DNA of 64,000 bases from Streptomyces cinnabarinus (GCF_027270315.1 NZ_CP114413.1:9114001-9178000), one strand, 5' to 3'; positions 1 to 9,538 are shown, numbered from the stretch's first letter. Numbers and translations are program-made. The notes: a model not told the origin generated them from the letters alone.

Positions 1-1351
1 AGCCTGGCCCAGCGGCGGGGGTTTCGTGAGTACCTGACCGGACTGCTGGCGCCACGGGACCGGAACAAGACGATCACCTGCCTGGCGGGGGCGGAGCCGG
101 CGGCGGGTGCGGGGATGCCGGGGGTGCAGCGGCTGCAGTTCTTCCTGTCCGAGTCCCCCTGGGAGGCCGATCAGGTCAACGACCGGCGGCTCGAGCTCCT
201 GCGAGAGCAGCCGGCGACGGCTCCGCATGACGGTGGGGTCATCGTGATCGACGACTCCGGGGACCGCAAGGACGGCACGGCGACCGCGCACGTGGGCCGG
301 CAGTGGCTGGGCCGGCTGGGCAAGACGGACAGCGGCATCGTCACGGTGACCACGGTGTGGACCGACGGCCGCGTGTACTACCCCCTGCCCGCGACTCCCT
401 ACACCCCCGCCCATCACTTTGCCCGCGGCCGGTCCGATCCGGCCTTCCGCACGAAACCGCAGTTGTCCGCTGCTCTCGCGGCCCGCGGAAAGGCGGCGGG
501 CTTCGGCTGCCGGGCAGTGGTCGCCGACTGCGCCTACTCCGTCAGCGACGACTGGTACCTCGCACTGCGCGAGGCCGGCCTGGCCTACGTGGTCGCGCTC
601 AAGCCGCACCGCGGCACCTGGGGTCCGGCCGACCAGCCGCACACCCCCATCGAAGCCGCCCACGCCCTGACCTGGCACGATGCCAAGCGTCCCGGCGACT
701 GGAGGCCCGTGGAGCGTCACTTCCGCGACGGGCATACCGAGACCTGGTGGGCCACCGATGCCCGCCTGGGCGGATACGGCCCCGACTCACTCTGCCGCCT
801 GGTCGTGGCCACCACCGACCCGGCCCGGCTGCCGGAGAAGGCCACCTGGTACCTGGCCACCAACCTGCCCCACCCCGACGCACCCCACGCCGCGACCAGC
901 CCGCACCCGCCGGCCGACCTCGCCGAGATCGTGCGCCTCTACGGACTGCGGCCGTGGATCGAGCAGAGCTACAAGCAGATCAAGGACGAACTCGGCTGGG
1001 CCGACTTCCAAGTCCGCTCCGACCGCGCCATCCGCCGCCACCAGATCCTGGTCAACTGCGCCTTCTCCTTCTGCTGGGACCAATGGTTCGCCCCACCCGG
1101 ACCCCTGGACGCCACCGCGCCCGACCCGTGCCCCAACCAGGGGCCAGAGAGGGGGACCAGTAGAACCCCACCCACCCCAACCGCCTTGCTGGCCCAGGGC
1201 CTTACGCGCCATCCGTTCCTGGCTCACCCCCGCCGTCACCCTCAACCGGTGGTGGCGAGCCTGGACGGACCAGGACCCACCCTCCGAGCTCCAGGCTCTG
1301 ATCGACGCAGTCACCACCGGACACGGCATTGACCTCTACCGCCGAATTTAA
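1..1351 (+). pseudogene. IS701-family transposase, 5' end outside window, 3' frameshift
   Basis: The open frame runs in from the left edge with no stop, so the first methionine at 115 is internal. The protein has the DDE transposase look of the IS701 family: a VIDDSGDRKDG acidic motif, a VVADCAYS motif, and a YGLRPWIEQSYKQIKDELGW segment carrying the late catalytic acid. After about 1130 the expected C-terminus (LRAIRSWLTPAVTLNRWWRAW, ending LYRRI at 1351) continues in the +2 frame, while frame 1 runs on to 1332 as unrelated Pro/Arg-rich sequence. A frame change near 1130-1190 is therefore likely, by mutation or sequencing error. The element end abuts, and interrupts, the TPR gene on its right. 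Confidence 0.85.
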
Positions 1352-1355
1352 CGAA

Positions 1356-2110
1356 CTACCGGTAGCTAGGTGTCCCAACTGGATGGCGAGGTTGTTCAGG
1401 CTCGTAGCGAGGTCGGGTCGGTGGGCTTCCGGCCGTATCTGGGCCAACTGGCGGCGGATCTCCACCGCTTCCTCGCTGGCGGCGAGTGCCTCGCGTGGCC
1501 GCCCCATCTTGCTTAGCCGGCCGGAGAGATTGGTCAGGCTCATGGCAAGATCCGGCCGGAATGCTTCGGGCTGCGCTGGCGTGAGATCCCGGCGGATTTC
1601 CACGGCTTCCTCGATCGCAGTGAGCGACTCCTCCCATCGCCCCAGGTTTCCCAAGTGGATGGAGAGGCTGTTCAGGCTCCCAGCGAGTTCGGGGCGGTGG
1701 GCGTCGGGCTGCGATTGGGCCAGTTCCCGGCGGATGTCGATGGCTTCGGTGATCGCGGCCAGTGCCTCGTCCCACCGCCCCATTTCTCCCAGCCGGTTGG
1801 AGAGGTTGTTCAGGGATCCTGCGAGGTCGAGCAGGTGGTTGGGATCGGCGTGGGCGCGGATGCGCTGGTGGTCGGTGATGAGTTGGGTGAGATCGGCGGC
1901 GCAGTGGGCAAGGTTGTGGCTGTTGGTAGGGAGCTCCTGTGCCAGCAACTCCAAGTCGGACAGGTCTTGTCGGGGCTGTCGATGATGTGCTTGAGGGCAT
2001 CCAGAAGGGGTTGGGGTGCTTCCGTCTGGGTGGCCACGTTGATAGCCGGCACGGCGAGAGAATCGGCATGGAGTATGCACACAGCGGTCAGATGCGAGTC
2101 CAGGCGGTGG
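1356..2110 (-). pseudogene. Tetratricopeptide-repeat protein, truncated by the IS701 element and frameshifted
   Basis: On the minus strand there are four near-identical TPR units of about 42 residues, each with the pattern LNNLSxxLxxMGRxxEALAAxxEAxxIRRxLA. This is the repeat type seen in C-terminal halves of Streptomyces NB-ARC/TPR regulators. The reading stops being TPR at about 1356, exactly where the IS701 element begins, so the C-terminus is lost. Upstream, the N-terminal piece (DSHLTAVCILHADSLAVP) reads in a different frame from the repeats, which implies a frameshift near 1975. The start is not identifiable; 2111-2379 holds no gene I can support. Confidence 0.75.
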
Positions 2111-2379
2111 TGGAAGGGAAGCCCAGCGGCGCTATCTGGAGATCGTCGGCGCCATCGCCCTGGCCAAGAACGGCGAGAGGGTCATGCCCGTATCGCGGTG
2201 TGGGCCTGCCAGCCCTTCGGACCTGACCGGCTGTGAGGTCCGGCATGACCGCGCTCGCAGTGACCGAGGACGGCTCACTGTGGGTTCTGACCAACGGCCG
2301 CACCGGTTGCAGCGGGCCGACTTCCGGGAACCCGCCTGCACAGCAGACCGCGCGTCGGCTGATGTTCCTTGGCCCGCGG

Positions 2380-3048
2380 TCAGGCTCGGTCCCGCGGCAT
2401 GCGCAGCGCGTTCGTCCAGAGCTTCGTGACGGTGTCGATCAGCGTGTCGAAGGGCAGGGATTCGCCCAGGGCGAAGGTCGCGTACGCGAGCCGGCTGACC
2501 ATCGCGCTCAGGGCTCGTGCGGCGATCTCCGGGTCGAGCTCCGGGTCGGCGAGGCCCGACTGCTGGAGACGGGCGATGGCGGCGGCGCTGCGGTCGATGA
2601 ATACGCGCGAGCGTTCCAGCCGTACGCGCACGAACTGCGGGTCGACGGCGGCGGCCTGTTCCATGGCGGCCATCAGGCCGGCGTTGCGGCGATAGGACTC
2701 CAGATAGGCGCGGTTGGCGTCCTCGACGCCTCGCCACAGGTCCTTGCGCTCGCCGTCGCTCTCGTCACCGCCGTCGCTGACTCCTGCGTGCAGCATCTCG
2801 TCGTGCAGCCGCGCGAGGACGGCGGCGAACACGTCCTCTTTGGATGAGAAGTGTGTGTAGAAGCTGCCGGTGGCCACTTTCGCCTCGGCTGCGATGTCGA
2901 CGATGCGGGCGTCCAGATAGCCGTCCCGCTCGAAGATCCGCCGGGCCGCGGTCACCAGGCCGTCGCGGGTGCGCATGCCGCGCCGAGTACGTGTCCCGGC
3001 CGGCTGGGGCTGCGTGGGCTGTCCGGTTCCAGGGTCGGGGGAGAGCAT
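2380..3048 (-). CDS. TetR-family transcriptional regulator
   Basis: This 222-residue protein has a TetR helix-turn-helix at about residues 25-75 (AARRIFERDGYLDARIVDIA, then GSFYTHFSSKEDVF) and a helical ligand domain behind it. It is transcribed away from the DUF2855 gene. A 22-bp dyad in the shared promoter (3069-3090) is its probable operator. It resembles the TetR at 13337-14032 strongly in the DNA-binding half (FERDGYLD, GSFYTxFSxKEEV), and both lie beside copies of the same dyad, so the two may be paralogues sharing a regulon. The effector is unknown; an acyl-CoA ligand would fit the neighbouring genes, but that is inference. Confidence 0.88.
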   Translation of the reverse strand: MLSPDPGTGQPTQPQPAGTRTRRGMRTRDGLVTAARRIFERDGYLDARIVDIAAEAKVATGSFYTHFSSKEDVFAAVLARLHDEMLHAGVSDGGDESDGERKDLWRGVEDANRAYLESYRRNAGLMAAMEQAAAVDPQFVRVRLERSRVFIDRSAAAIARLQQSGLADPELDPEIAARALSAMVSRLAYATFALGESLPFDTLIDTVTKLWTNALRMPRDRA

Positions 3049-3068
3049 GTGCGCATCCTAGCCCACTA

Positions 3069-3090
3069 TTGAATCCGAATCCGGATTCAA
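3069..3090. promoter_or_regulatory. TetR-type operator, copy 1 (TTGAATCC-N6-GGATTCAA)
   Basis: A 22-bp inverted repeat with perfect 8-bp arms sits between the divergent TetR and DUF2855 starts. The outer pattern TTGAA-N12-TTCAA recurs at 9580-9601 and 14105-14126, and in degenerate form at 13301-13322. Confidence 0.7.
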
Positions 3091-3103
3091 GTACGTTCCG
3101 GTC

Positions 3104-4189
3104 ATGGACAACACCACCGCTGCCACGTCCTGGAATCTGCTCATCCGCCGCGACGGCCTGTCCACCGCGGAGCTCGCCGACGCCCCCGTCCCCCAGGTGC
3201 GGGACGGCGAGGCGCTGCTGCGCGTCGACCGGGTCGGCCTGACCGCCAACAACGTTACCTACGCCGCGCTCGGCGACGCGTTCCGCTACTGGGAGTTCTT
3301 CCCGGCGCCCCGCGCCGGCTGGGGCATCGTCCCGCTGTGGGGTTTCGCCGACGTCGTCGCCTCCCGGGTCGAGGGCATAGAGACCGGCAGCCGCTACTAC
3401 GGCTACTTCCCGTCGGCGAGCCACCTGCTGGTCCGCCCCGACCGAGTCGACGAGCGCGGCTTCCGCGAGGCCAGTTCCCATCGCGTGCCGCTGCCCCGGC
3501 CGTACAACGCCTACGCCCTCACTACCGGCGACATCGCCTACGAAGCCGACCGGGAAGACCTTCACGTTCTGTTCCGCCCGTTGTTCTGGACCTCGTTCAT
3601 GCTGGCCGACTGGCTCGTCGACAACGCCTTCCTTGGTGCGAAGACCGTCGTCTTGTCCTCCGCGTCGAGCAAGACGGCCTACGGCGCCGCCCACCTGCTG
3701 AAGGGGCAGGGGTGTGAGGTGGTCGGCCTGACCTCCCCGCGCAACCTGGCCTTCACCGAGGGCCTCGGCTGCTACGACCGGGTGCTGACCTACGAGGACG
3801 TCTCCGGGCTCCCGCGCACTCCGACGTTGTACGCCGACTTCGCGGGCGACGCGCAGCTGTCCGCCCGGCTGGGCGCTCACCTGGGTGACTTGATGGTGCA
3901 CGAGGTGGTCGTCGGGATCACCAACCAGGAACCCGCGCCCGCCGGCACCCTCGCGGAGACGGGGCCGGCCATGTTCTTCGCCCCCGACCAGATGCGCAAG
4001 CGCATCGGCGACTGGGGACGGGAAGGGCTGGACCACCGGTTCGCCGACGCGTGGAAGGAATTCCTGCCGGTGGCCGAGGGGTGGGTCGACATCGTGCACA
4101 GCAGCGGCCCGCAAAGCCTGAAGCGGGTCTGGCACGAGGTCCAGTCGGGGCGGACCTCGCCGCGCACCGGCCACATCATCACCCCGTAA
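3104..4189 (+). CDS. DUF2855 family protein (MDR-like)
   Basis: This 361-residue protein matches the DUF2855 family: an N-terminal MDR-like fold (GLTANNVTYAALGDAFRYWEFFPAP), then a Rossmann-like stretch (KTVVLSSASSKTAYGAAHLL at about residues 180-200). Family members are distant relatives of medium-chain dehydrogenases with no established reaction. The start at 3104 lies 14 bp after the operator dyad, so transcription is probably controlled by the divergent TetR. A role in oxidising or reducing a lipid-derived substrate is suggested only by the neighbouring catabolic genes. Confidence 0.85.
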   Translation: MDNTTAATSWNLLIRRDGLSTAELADAPVPQVRDGEALLRVDRVGLTANNVTYAALGDAFRYWEFFPAPRAGWGIVPLWGFADVVASRVEGIETGSRYYGYFPSASHLLVRPDRVDERGFREASSHRVPLPRPYNAYALTTGDIAYEADREDLHVLFRPLFWTSFMLADWLVDNAFLGAKTVVLSSASSKTAYGAAHLLKGQGCEVVGLTSPRNLAFTEGLGCYDRVLTYEDVSGLPRTPTLYADFAGDAQLSARLGAHLGDLMVHEVVVGITNQEPAPAGTLAETGPAMFFAPDQMRKRIGDWGREGLDHRFADAWKEFLPVAEGWVDIVHSSGPQSLKRVWHEVQSGRTSPRTGHIITP

Positions 4190-4289
4190 CCCTGGCGGTC
4201 CCGCTCGACGTGCGCCCATCGCGCACGGCCGCGCTCCGCCCCCCCGAAAAGTCCCGCATGCCGGTCATTCGTTGTACGGCCAGGCGTCG

Positions 4290-4725
4290 TTAGGTTCACC
4301 GGAGCACGAGGTGCTCTCGGAACTCGGGCGGCAGCTAGCAACCTCCGTCGTTGCCGAGTCGGCGCGATCCGCTCGTCGTCTGCGGCACGCTGCACTGCTA
4401 GTACGGCACGACGGATGAACAACCCGGACCCGGACGACGACGGCTGGACGGAAGTCTCCCAAGGAGCCTTCGCGGACCTGGGAGGCCTGCTCGCCTCCCT
4501 CGGTCCCGGCCGTGACGCCGCGGTGGTCACGTCTGGAGGAGTCCTGGCCGCGCTGCGCGGCAGGCACCTCGGCGCATCGGCCGCGGGGACCGTCGGCCTC
4601 AACCGGGTCGCGGTGAACTCCGTCGTGACCGCGCTCGTAGCCGCGGATCCGGCATCAGCCTGCTTGCCTTCAACGGCCACTCCCACTTCACCGGGGAACG
4701 CCGGGACCTGCTGCCCTACCGCTGA
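4290..4725 (+). pseudogene. Histidine-phosphatase (phosphoglycerate mutase-like) remnant
   Basis: Pieces of a histidine phosphatase are spread over at least two frames. VLSELGRQLA is near 4310, DPLVVCGTL near 4370, then VSQGAFADLGGLL and AVVTSGGVLAALRGRHLGA in the frame opening at 4415. The C-terminal signature ISLLAFNGHSHFTGERRDLL follows in a shifted frame and stops at 4725. The N-terminal RHG motif is absent. The frame change near 4640 and the poor 5' part show a decayed gene. Confidence 0.65.
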
Positions 4726-4777
4726 AGGGCAGGATCCGTTCTGGGCGTGTAGCACCCGTCACTACCCACCCATGACA

Positions 4778-4793
4778 TACCTACCAGTCGGTA
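4778..4793. promoter_or_regulatory. Second TetR-type operator, copy 1 (TACCTACCAGTCGGTA)
   Basis: This 16-bp near-palindrome lies 35 bp upstream of the MDR oxidoreductase start. An almost identical site (TACCGACTGGTCGGTA) lies at 9523-9538 in front of the alpha/beta hydrolase. Such TACC-GGTA dyads are typical TetR operators. No adjacent regulator is obvious. Confidence 0.65.
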
Positions 4794-4827
4794 CCCTCCG
4801 TGTGGACCGTGAACGACAGGAGCCGTG

Positions 4828-5836
4828 ATGTCTGCGACCAATCGCCAGATCCGTCTGGCCGCTCGTCCCCTGGGCGATGTGAAGCCCGAGGACTGGGAGC
4901 ACCGTTCAGAGCCTGTGCAGGAGCCGGGTCCGGGCCAGTTCGCGGGCCGGACCCGGGTCATCTCGCTGGATCCGGCGATGCGGGGCTGGCTGGACGACCG
5001 TCCCTCCTATTCTGCCGCCGGTGGGCATCGGTGAGGTGATGCGGGCCGGGTCGGTGATCGAGGTCACCGCCTCGAACCACCCCGACTACCGGCCGGGCGA
5101 TCATGTAGTGGGCACGTTCGGTGTCCAGGAGTACGTGGTCAGCGACGGCAGGGGCGCCTTGAAGATCGACACCTCGCTCGCGCCGCCCTCGACCTTTCTG
5201 GGCGCGCTCGGCATGCCCGGCATGACCGCCTACTTCGGCCTGCTCGATGTCGGGGCGCTGAAGGACGGCGAGACCGTGGTGGTGTCGGGGGCGGCGGGTG
5301 CGGTGGGCACCATGGTGGGGCAGATCGCGAAGGCCAAGGGCTGCCGGGTCGTGGGCATCGCCGGAGGACCGGAGAAGTGTGCGCTGCTCACCGACGAACT
5401 GGGCTTCGACGCGGCGATCGACTACCGCGCCGAAGATGTGCGCAAGGCGCTGCGCCGGGAAGCCCCCGACGGCATCGACGTCTACTTCGACAACGTCGGA
5501 GGGGACATCCTCGACGCTGCCCTGACCCGGCTGGCGATGCGCGCACGCGTGGTGGTCTGCGGCGCGATCAGCCAGTACAACAACGCCACCCCCGTCCAGG
5601 GCCCCTCCAATTACCTGACGCTGCTGGTGCGTCGGGCGCGCATGGAGGGCTTCGTCGTCTTCGACTACGCCAAGCAGTACGCCGGGGCCGCGCAGGAGAT
5701 CTCGGCCTGGATCGCGGACGGCCGTATCAAGGTCAAGGAACACGTGGTGAGAGGCACCGTGGACGACTTTCCCGAGACGCTGCAGATGCTCTTTCGCGGC
5801 GAGAACGTCGGCAAACTCGTGCTGGAGCTGGCATGA
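4828..5836 (+). pseudogene. NADP-dependent MDR oxidoreductase (YncB/CurA type), 1-base frameshift
   Basis: The gene starts at ATG 4828 after a good ribosome site (ACAGGAG). The first 60 codons (MSATNRQIRLAARPLGD to DDRPSY) match zinc-independent MDR enzymes of the CurA/prostaglandin-reductase type. An extra T at about 5010-5011 shifts the frame, and the remainder reads intact from about 5012 (PPVGIGEVMRAGSVIEV), including the NADP motif VSGAAGAVGTMVGQIAK near 5290. Restored, the product would be about 335 residues, the normal family length. Because it is a single base in an otherwise perfect gene, this may be a very recent mutation or a sequencing error. The stop overlaps the SDR start (ATGA). 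Confidence 0.85.
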
Positions 5837-6627
5837 CCGCCACCGGGGCCCTCCGTGGAGGGCAGACGGCCGGCGCCGCGCTTGCGGGCAAGGTGGCGAT
5901 CGTCACCGGCGGTGCCAGCGGACTCGGCCGGGCCACGGCACTCGCGCTGGCACGGGCCGGGGCGCGGGTGGTCGTCGCCGACGTCGACGCGCGGGCCGGC
6001 CGCGAGGTGGCCGACCTGGTCGGCGGCGCCTTCCGTGCCTGTGACGTGTCCGACCTGGACGCCAACCGTGCGCTGGTGGACTTCGCTCAGGAGGAGTACG
6101 GCGGTGTCGACATCGCACTCCTCAACGCGGGCGTCATGACCGGTTGTGGGGTGGGTGAGGACTTCGACCTGGCGCGCTATCGCCGGGCGATGGGCGCCAA
6201 TCTCGACGGTGTGGTGTTCGGCACGCATGCGGTGCTGCCGGCGCTGCGGGTCCGCGGTGGCGGGGCGATTGTGGCGACCGCGTCCCTGGCGGGCCTGGCG
6301 GCGGTGCCGCTGGATCCGCTGTATGGGGCCAACAAGCACGCGGTGGTGGGGCTGGCGCGCTCGCTGGGGCCGGCTCTGGCGCCGGACAACGTGCGCTTCA
6401 ACGCCGTCTGCCCCGGGTACGCCGAGTCGCGGATCATCGATCCGCTGCGCGGCATGCTGTCCAAGCAGGAAATGCCGATCATCCCGGCCGAGGTGGTGGC
6501 GGACACGGTGCTGCGGATCGTCACCGGCGACGGTGCGGGGGAGTGCTGGTACGTCCAGCCGGGCCGCGAATCGGAACCGTTCCGCTTCCGCACCGTCCCC
6601 GGCCCGGGCAAGCTCGCCGGCATCTGA
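5833..6627 (+). CDS. Short-chain dehydrogenase/reductase (SDR)
   Basis: This 264-residue classical SDR starts at an ATG that overlaps the stop of the MDR gene, so the two are translationally coupled. It shows the cofactor motif TGGASGLG, an acidic residue after beta-2 (VVADVD) favouring NAD, the structural NAG motif, and the catalytic YGANK. The substrate is unknown. As a partner of the MDR reductase and under the same TACC-GGTA operator, it probably acts on a hydroxyl or keto intermediate. Confidence 0.88.
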   Translation: MTATGALRGGQTAGAALAGKVAIVTGGASGLGRATALALARAGARVVVADVDARAGREVADLVGGAFRACDVSDLDANRALVDFAQEEYGGVDIALLNAGVMTGCGVGEDFDLARYRRAMGANLDGVVFGTHAVLPALRVRGGGAIVATASLAGLAAVPLDPLYGANKHAVVGLARSLGPALAPDNVRFNAVCPGYAESRIIDPLRGMLSKQEMPIIPAEVVADTVLRIVTGDGAGECWYVQPGRESEPFRFRTVPGPGKLAGI

Positions 6628-6941
6628 GAAGACTCGCGGCAGCCCGTAGCCGCCACGGGCTGCCGAGCCGTCTGGCCGAGCCCCGGCCGCTCTGGACGGA
6701 CGGGAAGACCGACCTTCGACAGGCGACCTCGGGGATGCCACTACTGCCCCAGGGGAGCCAGTTCACGCTCGCCTTCGCCATCGCCGGAGGGCATTCGGCC
6801 TGGTGATCGCCGTTGCCCCGTCGAATCAAGTCCGCGCACACGCCTCGTACGCTCGTCCTGAGGAAGGTCAAGAGCAGTTCTCAGGCCGTCCACCATCAGC
6901 CGTCCGGCTGACCCCGCAGCTTCTTCGAAAGGCATGTCACG
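6628..6941. other. Intergenic region, no gene recognised
   Basis: About 310 bp between the SDR and the mycothiol-type gene. Frames crossing it lack recognisable domains, and I see no strong hairpin or repeat. It should carry the promoter of the gene starting at 6942. Confidence 0.5.
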
Positions 6942-7739
6942 ATGACCACGGCCGACCACGCCGATCGCGCATCCGTTGTCACCCCGGTCGATCACCGCAC
7001 GGCGGTAGCGGCGGAGACCGCGCGGTTCGTCGCCGCGGTCAAGGACGCCGACCTGGCGACAGCGGTGCCCAGCTGTCCTGGCTGGACGCTGGCCGACCTG
7101 GTCAAGCACACCGGCAGCGTCCAGCGCTGGTTCTCGGTCCTGCTGCAGGCGCGGATCCAGGAGCCTCCGCGCACGCGGGAGGTGGACCTGCGGCTCCCGG
7201 ACCAGGAGGACGGATACCCCGACTGGCTGGCCGAGAGCGCGACCGTGGCCGCGGACGCCTTCGCCGCCACCGATCCGGACCTGCCGATGTGGGCATGGGG
7301 CGTTGACCAGCACGCCCGCTTCTGGGCCCGACGCATGCTCTTCGAAACGCTCCTGCACCGCGCCGACGCCGAGCTCGCCCTCGGCCTGCGGCCCGCGATC
7401 GACCGCACCCTCGCGGTCGACGGGATCGACGAGTTCCTCGTCAACCTGCCCTTCGCCACGTTTTTCGCCCCGAAGGTGGCCAACCTGCGCGGCCCCGACC
7501 AGACCATCCGCTTCCGCACGACCGACGGAGACGACGCCTGGCTCGTTCGCCTGCGGCCCGACGGTTTCGGACTGGACACGTCCAACCCGGCCGCGGAAAC
7601 CGCTGACGCGACGGTCACGGGAACCGCGGCCGACCTGCTCCTGCTCGTCTACGGCCGCCTGGCCTACGGGACAGAGGGCCTCGCTCATGCGGGGGACGAG
7701 CACCTGCTGGCCCACTGGTTCGCCAACTCCGCCTTCTGA
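6942..7739 (+). CDS. Maleylpyruvate isomerase family mycothiol-dependent enzyme
   Basis: This 265-residue protein has an N-terminal DinB-like four-helix domain with the typical VPSCPGWTLADLVKHTGSVQRW signature (residues about 44-66). His-55 region and the later E-x3-H (FETLLHRADAELALG) would hold the metal. The C-terminal MDMPI domain (TVTGTAADLLLLVYGRL) follows. In the family, mycothiol is used as cofactor for isomerisation or detoxification; the substrate here is unknown. It stands alone on the plus strand between two small clusters. Confidence 0.88.
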   Translation: MTTADHADRASVVTPVDHRTAVAAETARFVAAVKDADLATAVPSCPGWTLADLVKHTGSVQRWFSVLLQARIQEPPRTREVDLRLPDQEDGYPDWLAESATVAADAFAATDPDLPMWAWGVDQHARFWARRMLFETLLHRADAELALGLRPAIDRTLAVDGIDEFLVNLPFATFFAPKVANLRGPDQTIRFRTTDGDDAWLVRLRPDGFGLDTSNPAAETADATVTGTAADLLLLVYGRLAYGTEGLAHAGDEHLLAHWFANSAF

Positions 7740-7799
7740 GGCCGTGCATGGCCGCCAGTTCCAGCGGATGAAGCACGAGGCGGAGGGGCAAGAGCCCGG

Positions 7800-8630
7800 T
7801 CAGCCGACCTTGAGGAGGCCGGCTTCGACGACGGCGCGGCCGAAGGGGCTCGCGAGTTCGGCGAGACGCTCGCAGTCGGCGTCACCGAGGGCGGCGTAGG
7901 CGGGAAGGGCCAGGTGGTCGGTGCGGTCCTCGATGTGCCGGCGCAGGGTCGGGCCTTTCGGGCTGAGCAAGTCTCCGTCGAGGAGCCCTTGCTTGCGCAG
8001 GCGCTCCGAGGCGGCGGACCACTCCTCCTCGGGCCATGCGCGGCTGGCTTTGAGGAAGTCGACGGGTACGTCACCGGTGGCGGCGTGCAGGATCAGGGCC
8101 TCCAGGCCGCCGACGCCCTCGCTCAGCAGGCACGCGACATGGCCGTCTCCGCGGAACTCCCGGAGCAGTGTCTGGGCGTGCCACAGCTGCAGTACCGGCT
8201 CCTCCGGCCAAGGCAGTGCGGCATGCGTGGCAAACAGCGGGCGACCCTGCGCGTGTTCGCAGGCCGCCTCGGCGGCCGACGGGTCAGCGCCAGCACCTCC
8301 TCCAGGTCGGGCAGCTCGTGGATGCCCGCCCGTCGCAGGGGCTTTGCCCGCCGCGGCATACCGGGCGTCCAACACCTGCTGCGGGGGCGTGGTGTCCCAG
8401 GCCCCGTCGACCGCCTTCCGTACGAATTCGGGGTGGAAGTTTTAGAAGGTCGAGATAACCAGCTCGGCGGATGCCGGGCCGAACGCGGCGGTCCGGGAGG
8501 TGAAATAGCCAGCCCGGCCGCTCAGGCCGAGGTCCGCGTACCGTCGCCTTGCCTCGGGGACGAAGTAGATCATGGCGTGGACGGGCTCGAGGCGGCGCCA
8601 GGCGGCACGCGCAGTCTCCATGGGGGTCAC
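7800..8630 (-). pseudogene. SCO6745-like protein, disrupted by a stop codon and two frameshifts
   Basis: Read on the minus strand from GTG 8630 (or ATG 8621), the protein begins TARAAWRRLEPVHAMIYFVP, typical of the SCO6745 family of actinobacterial proteins. At about 8443 the conserved TFYNF reads TF-stop-NF, a TAA in place of a tyrosine codon. Near 8290-8340 the family sequence (LRRAGIHELPDLEEVLALTRR) lies in another frame, then returns to the first for GRPLFATHAALPWPEEP and the C-terminus. Three lesions make a sequencing artefact less likely than real decay. Family function is unknown. Confidence 0.78.
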
Positions 8631-8668
8631 CTTCTCTGAGGGTCGGCGACAGCGTTCTCGCTGCGGGT

Positions 8669-9508
8669 TCAGTGCTTCCCGTGCGCTCGGAGATGGTCGA
8701 GCAGCAGGTGGCTCAGCGTTTCGGGCGCCTCCTCAGGGATCCAGTGGCTGACGCCCTGGAGAGTCTCGAATCGGTACGGCCCGTTCACCCATCGCTCCGT
8801 CTCCTGCGCGGCTGCCGGGCCGAACGCGCTGTCGTCCGTGCTCCAGACGTACAGCGTGGGGACGCCGATGACGCCGATCGCGCGTTCGGGGCGGTCGGCC
8901 CTGTACCAGTTCAGCGCGGCGGTGAGAGCGCCCGACTGGGACAGGTGGCGCACGTAGGCGTCCGCACTGTCTCGCGGGACCTTTCCGGCGTAGAAGTCGC
9001 GAAGCTCTCGGGCATCGTCGGCGAGCATGCGCTCCTCGGTCGCGGGATCCTTCCGCCAGTCGATCATGTAGTGAGAGCGTCGGCGCTGATCCTGGTCGGT
9101 GCGCAGGGTGGTGGCCAGGGCGCCGGGGTGCGGGGTCGAGACAACTGTCAGGGTGCGTACGCGGCCGGGGTGGGCGTCCGCGGTCCACCAGGCCGCCGCG
9201 CCTCCCCAGTCGTGGCCGACCAGGTCGAACGTCGTCCAGCCCAGTTCCTCCGTGATCGAGACGACGTCGTCGACGAGAAGGCTGATGCGATAGTCCTCGG
9301 GCTGCTGTGGGCGGGCGCCGGGGGAGTACCCACGCTGGTCGGGTGCCACCACCCGGTAGCCGTCTGCGGCCAACGCCTCGATCTGCCGCCGCCATGCCAG
9401 GCCGGTCTGCGGGAAACCGTGCAACAGCAGCACCGGGCGGCCCTCGGGCGGACCGGCCGCGATCGCATCGAACACGCCCGCACCTGTCGTGATGCTCAGG
9501 TGAGTCAC
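8669..9508 (-). CDS. Alpha/beta hydrolase (epoxide hydrolase or dehalogenase-like)
   Basis: The GTG start at 9508 follows AAGGGG. A longer reading from 9550 would run across the TACC-GGTA operator and is unlikely. The protein of about 279 residues has the oxyanion motif HGFPQTG, the nucleophile elbow GHDWGG (Asp nucleophile, as in epoxide hydrolases and haloalkane dehalogenases), a plausible acid in WSTDDSAFG, and the catalytic His in GVSHWIP. The exact reaction cannot be fixed from sequence. It shares its upstream operator type with the MDR/SDR pair at 4.8-6.6 kb. Confidence 0.88.
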   Translation of the reverse strand: MTHLSITTGAGVFDAIAAGPPEGRPVLLLHGFPQTGLAWRRQIEALAADGYRVVAPDQRGYSPGARPQQPEDYRISLLVDDVVSITEELGWTTFDLVGHDWGGAAAWWTADAHPGRVRTLTVVSTPHPGALATTLRTDQDQRRRSHYMIDWRKDPATEERMLADDARELRDFYAGKVPRDSADAYVRHLSQSGALTAALNWYRADRPERAIGVIGVPTLYVWSTDDSAFGPAAAQETERWVNGPYRFETLQGVSHWIPEEAPETLSHLLLDHLRAHGKH

Positions 9509-9522
9509 GATCCACCCCTTCG

Positions 9523-9538
9523 TACCGACTGGTCGGTA
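9523..9538. promoter_or_regulatory. Second TetR-type operator, copy 2 (TACCGACTGGTCGGTA)
   Basis: A near-perfect 16-bp palindrome 15 bp upstream of the hydrolase GTG. It matches the copy at 4778-4793 at 13 of 16 positions. Placement on top of the start region implies repression. Confidence 0.68.

Noticed and set aside
2765..4219. A 484-codon frame antisense to the DUF2855 gene
   Set aside because: Low-complexity Gly/Arg/Val translation, no domain, no ribosome site. The opposite strand is a clear gene.
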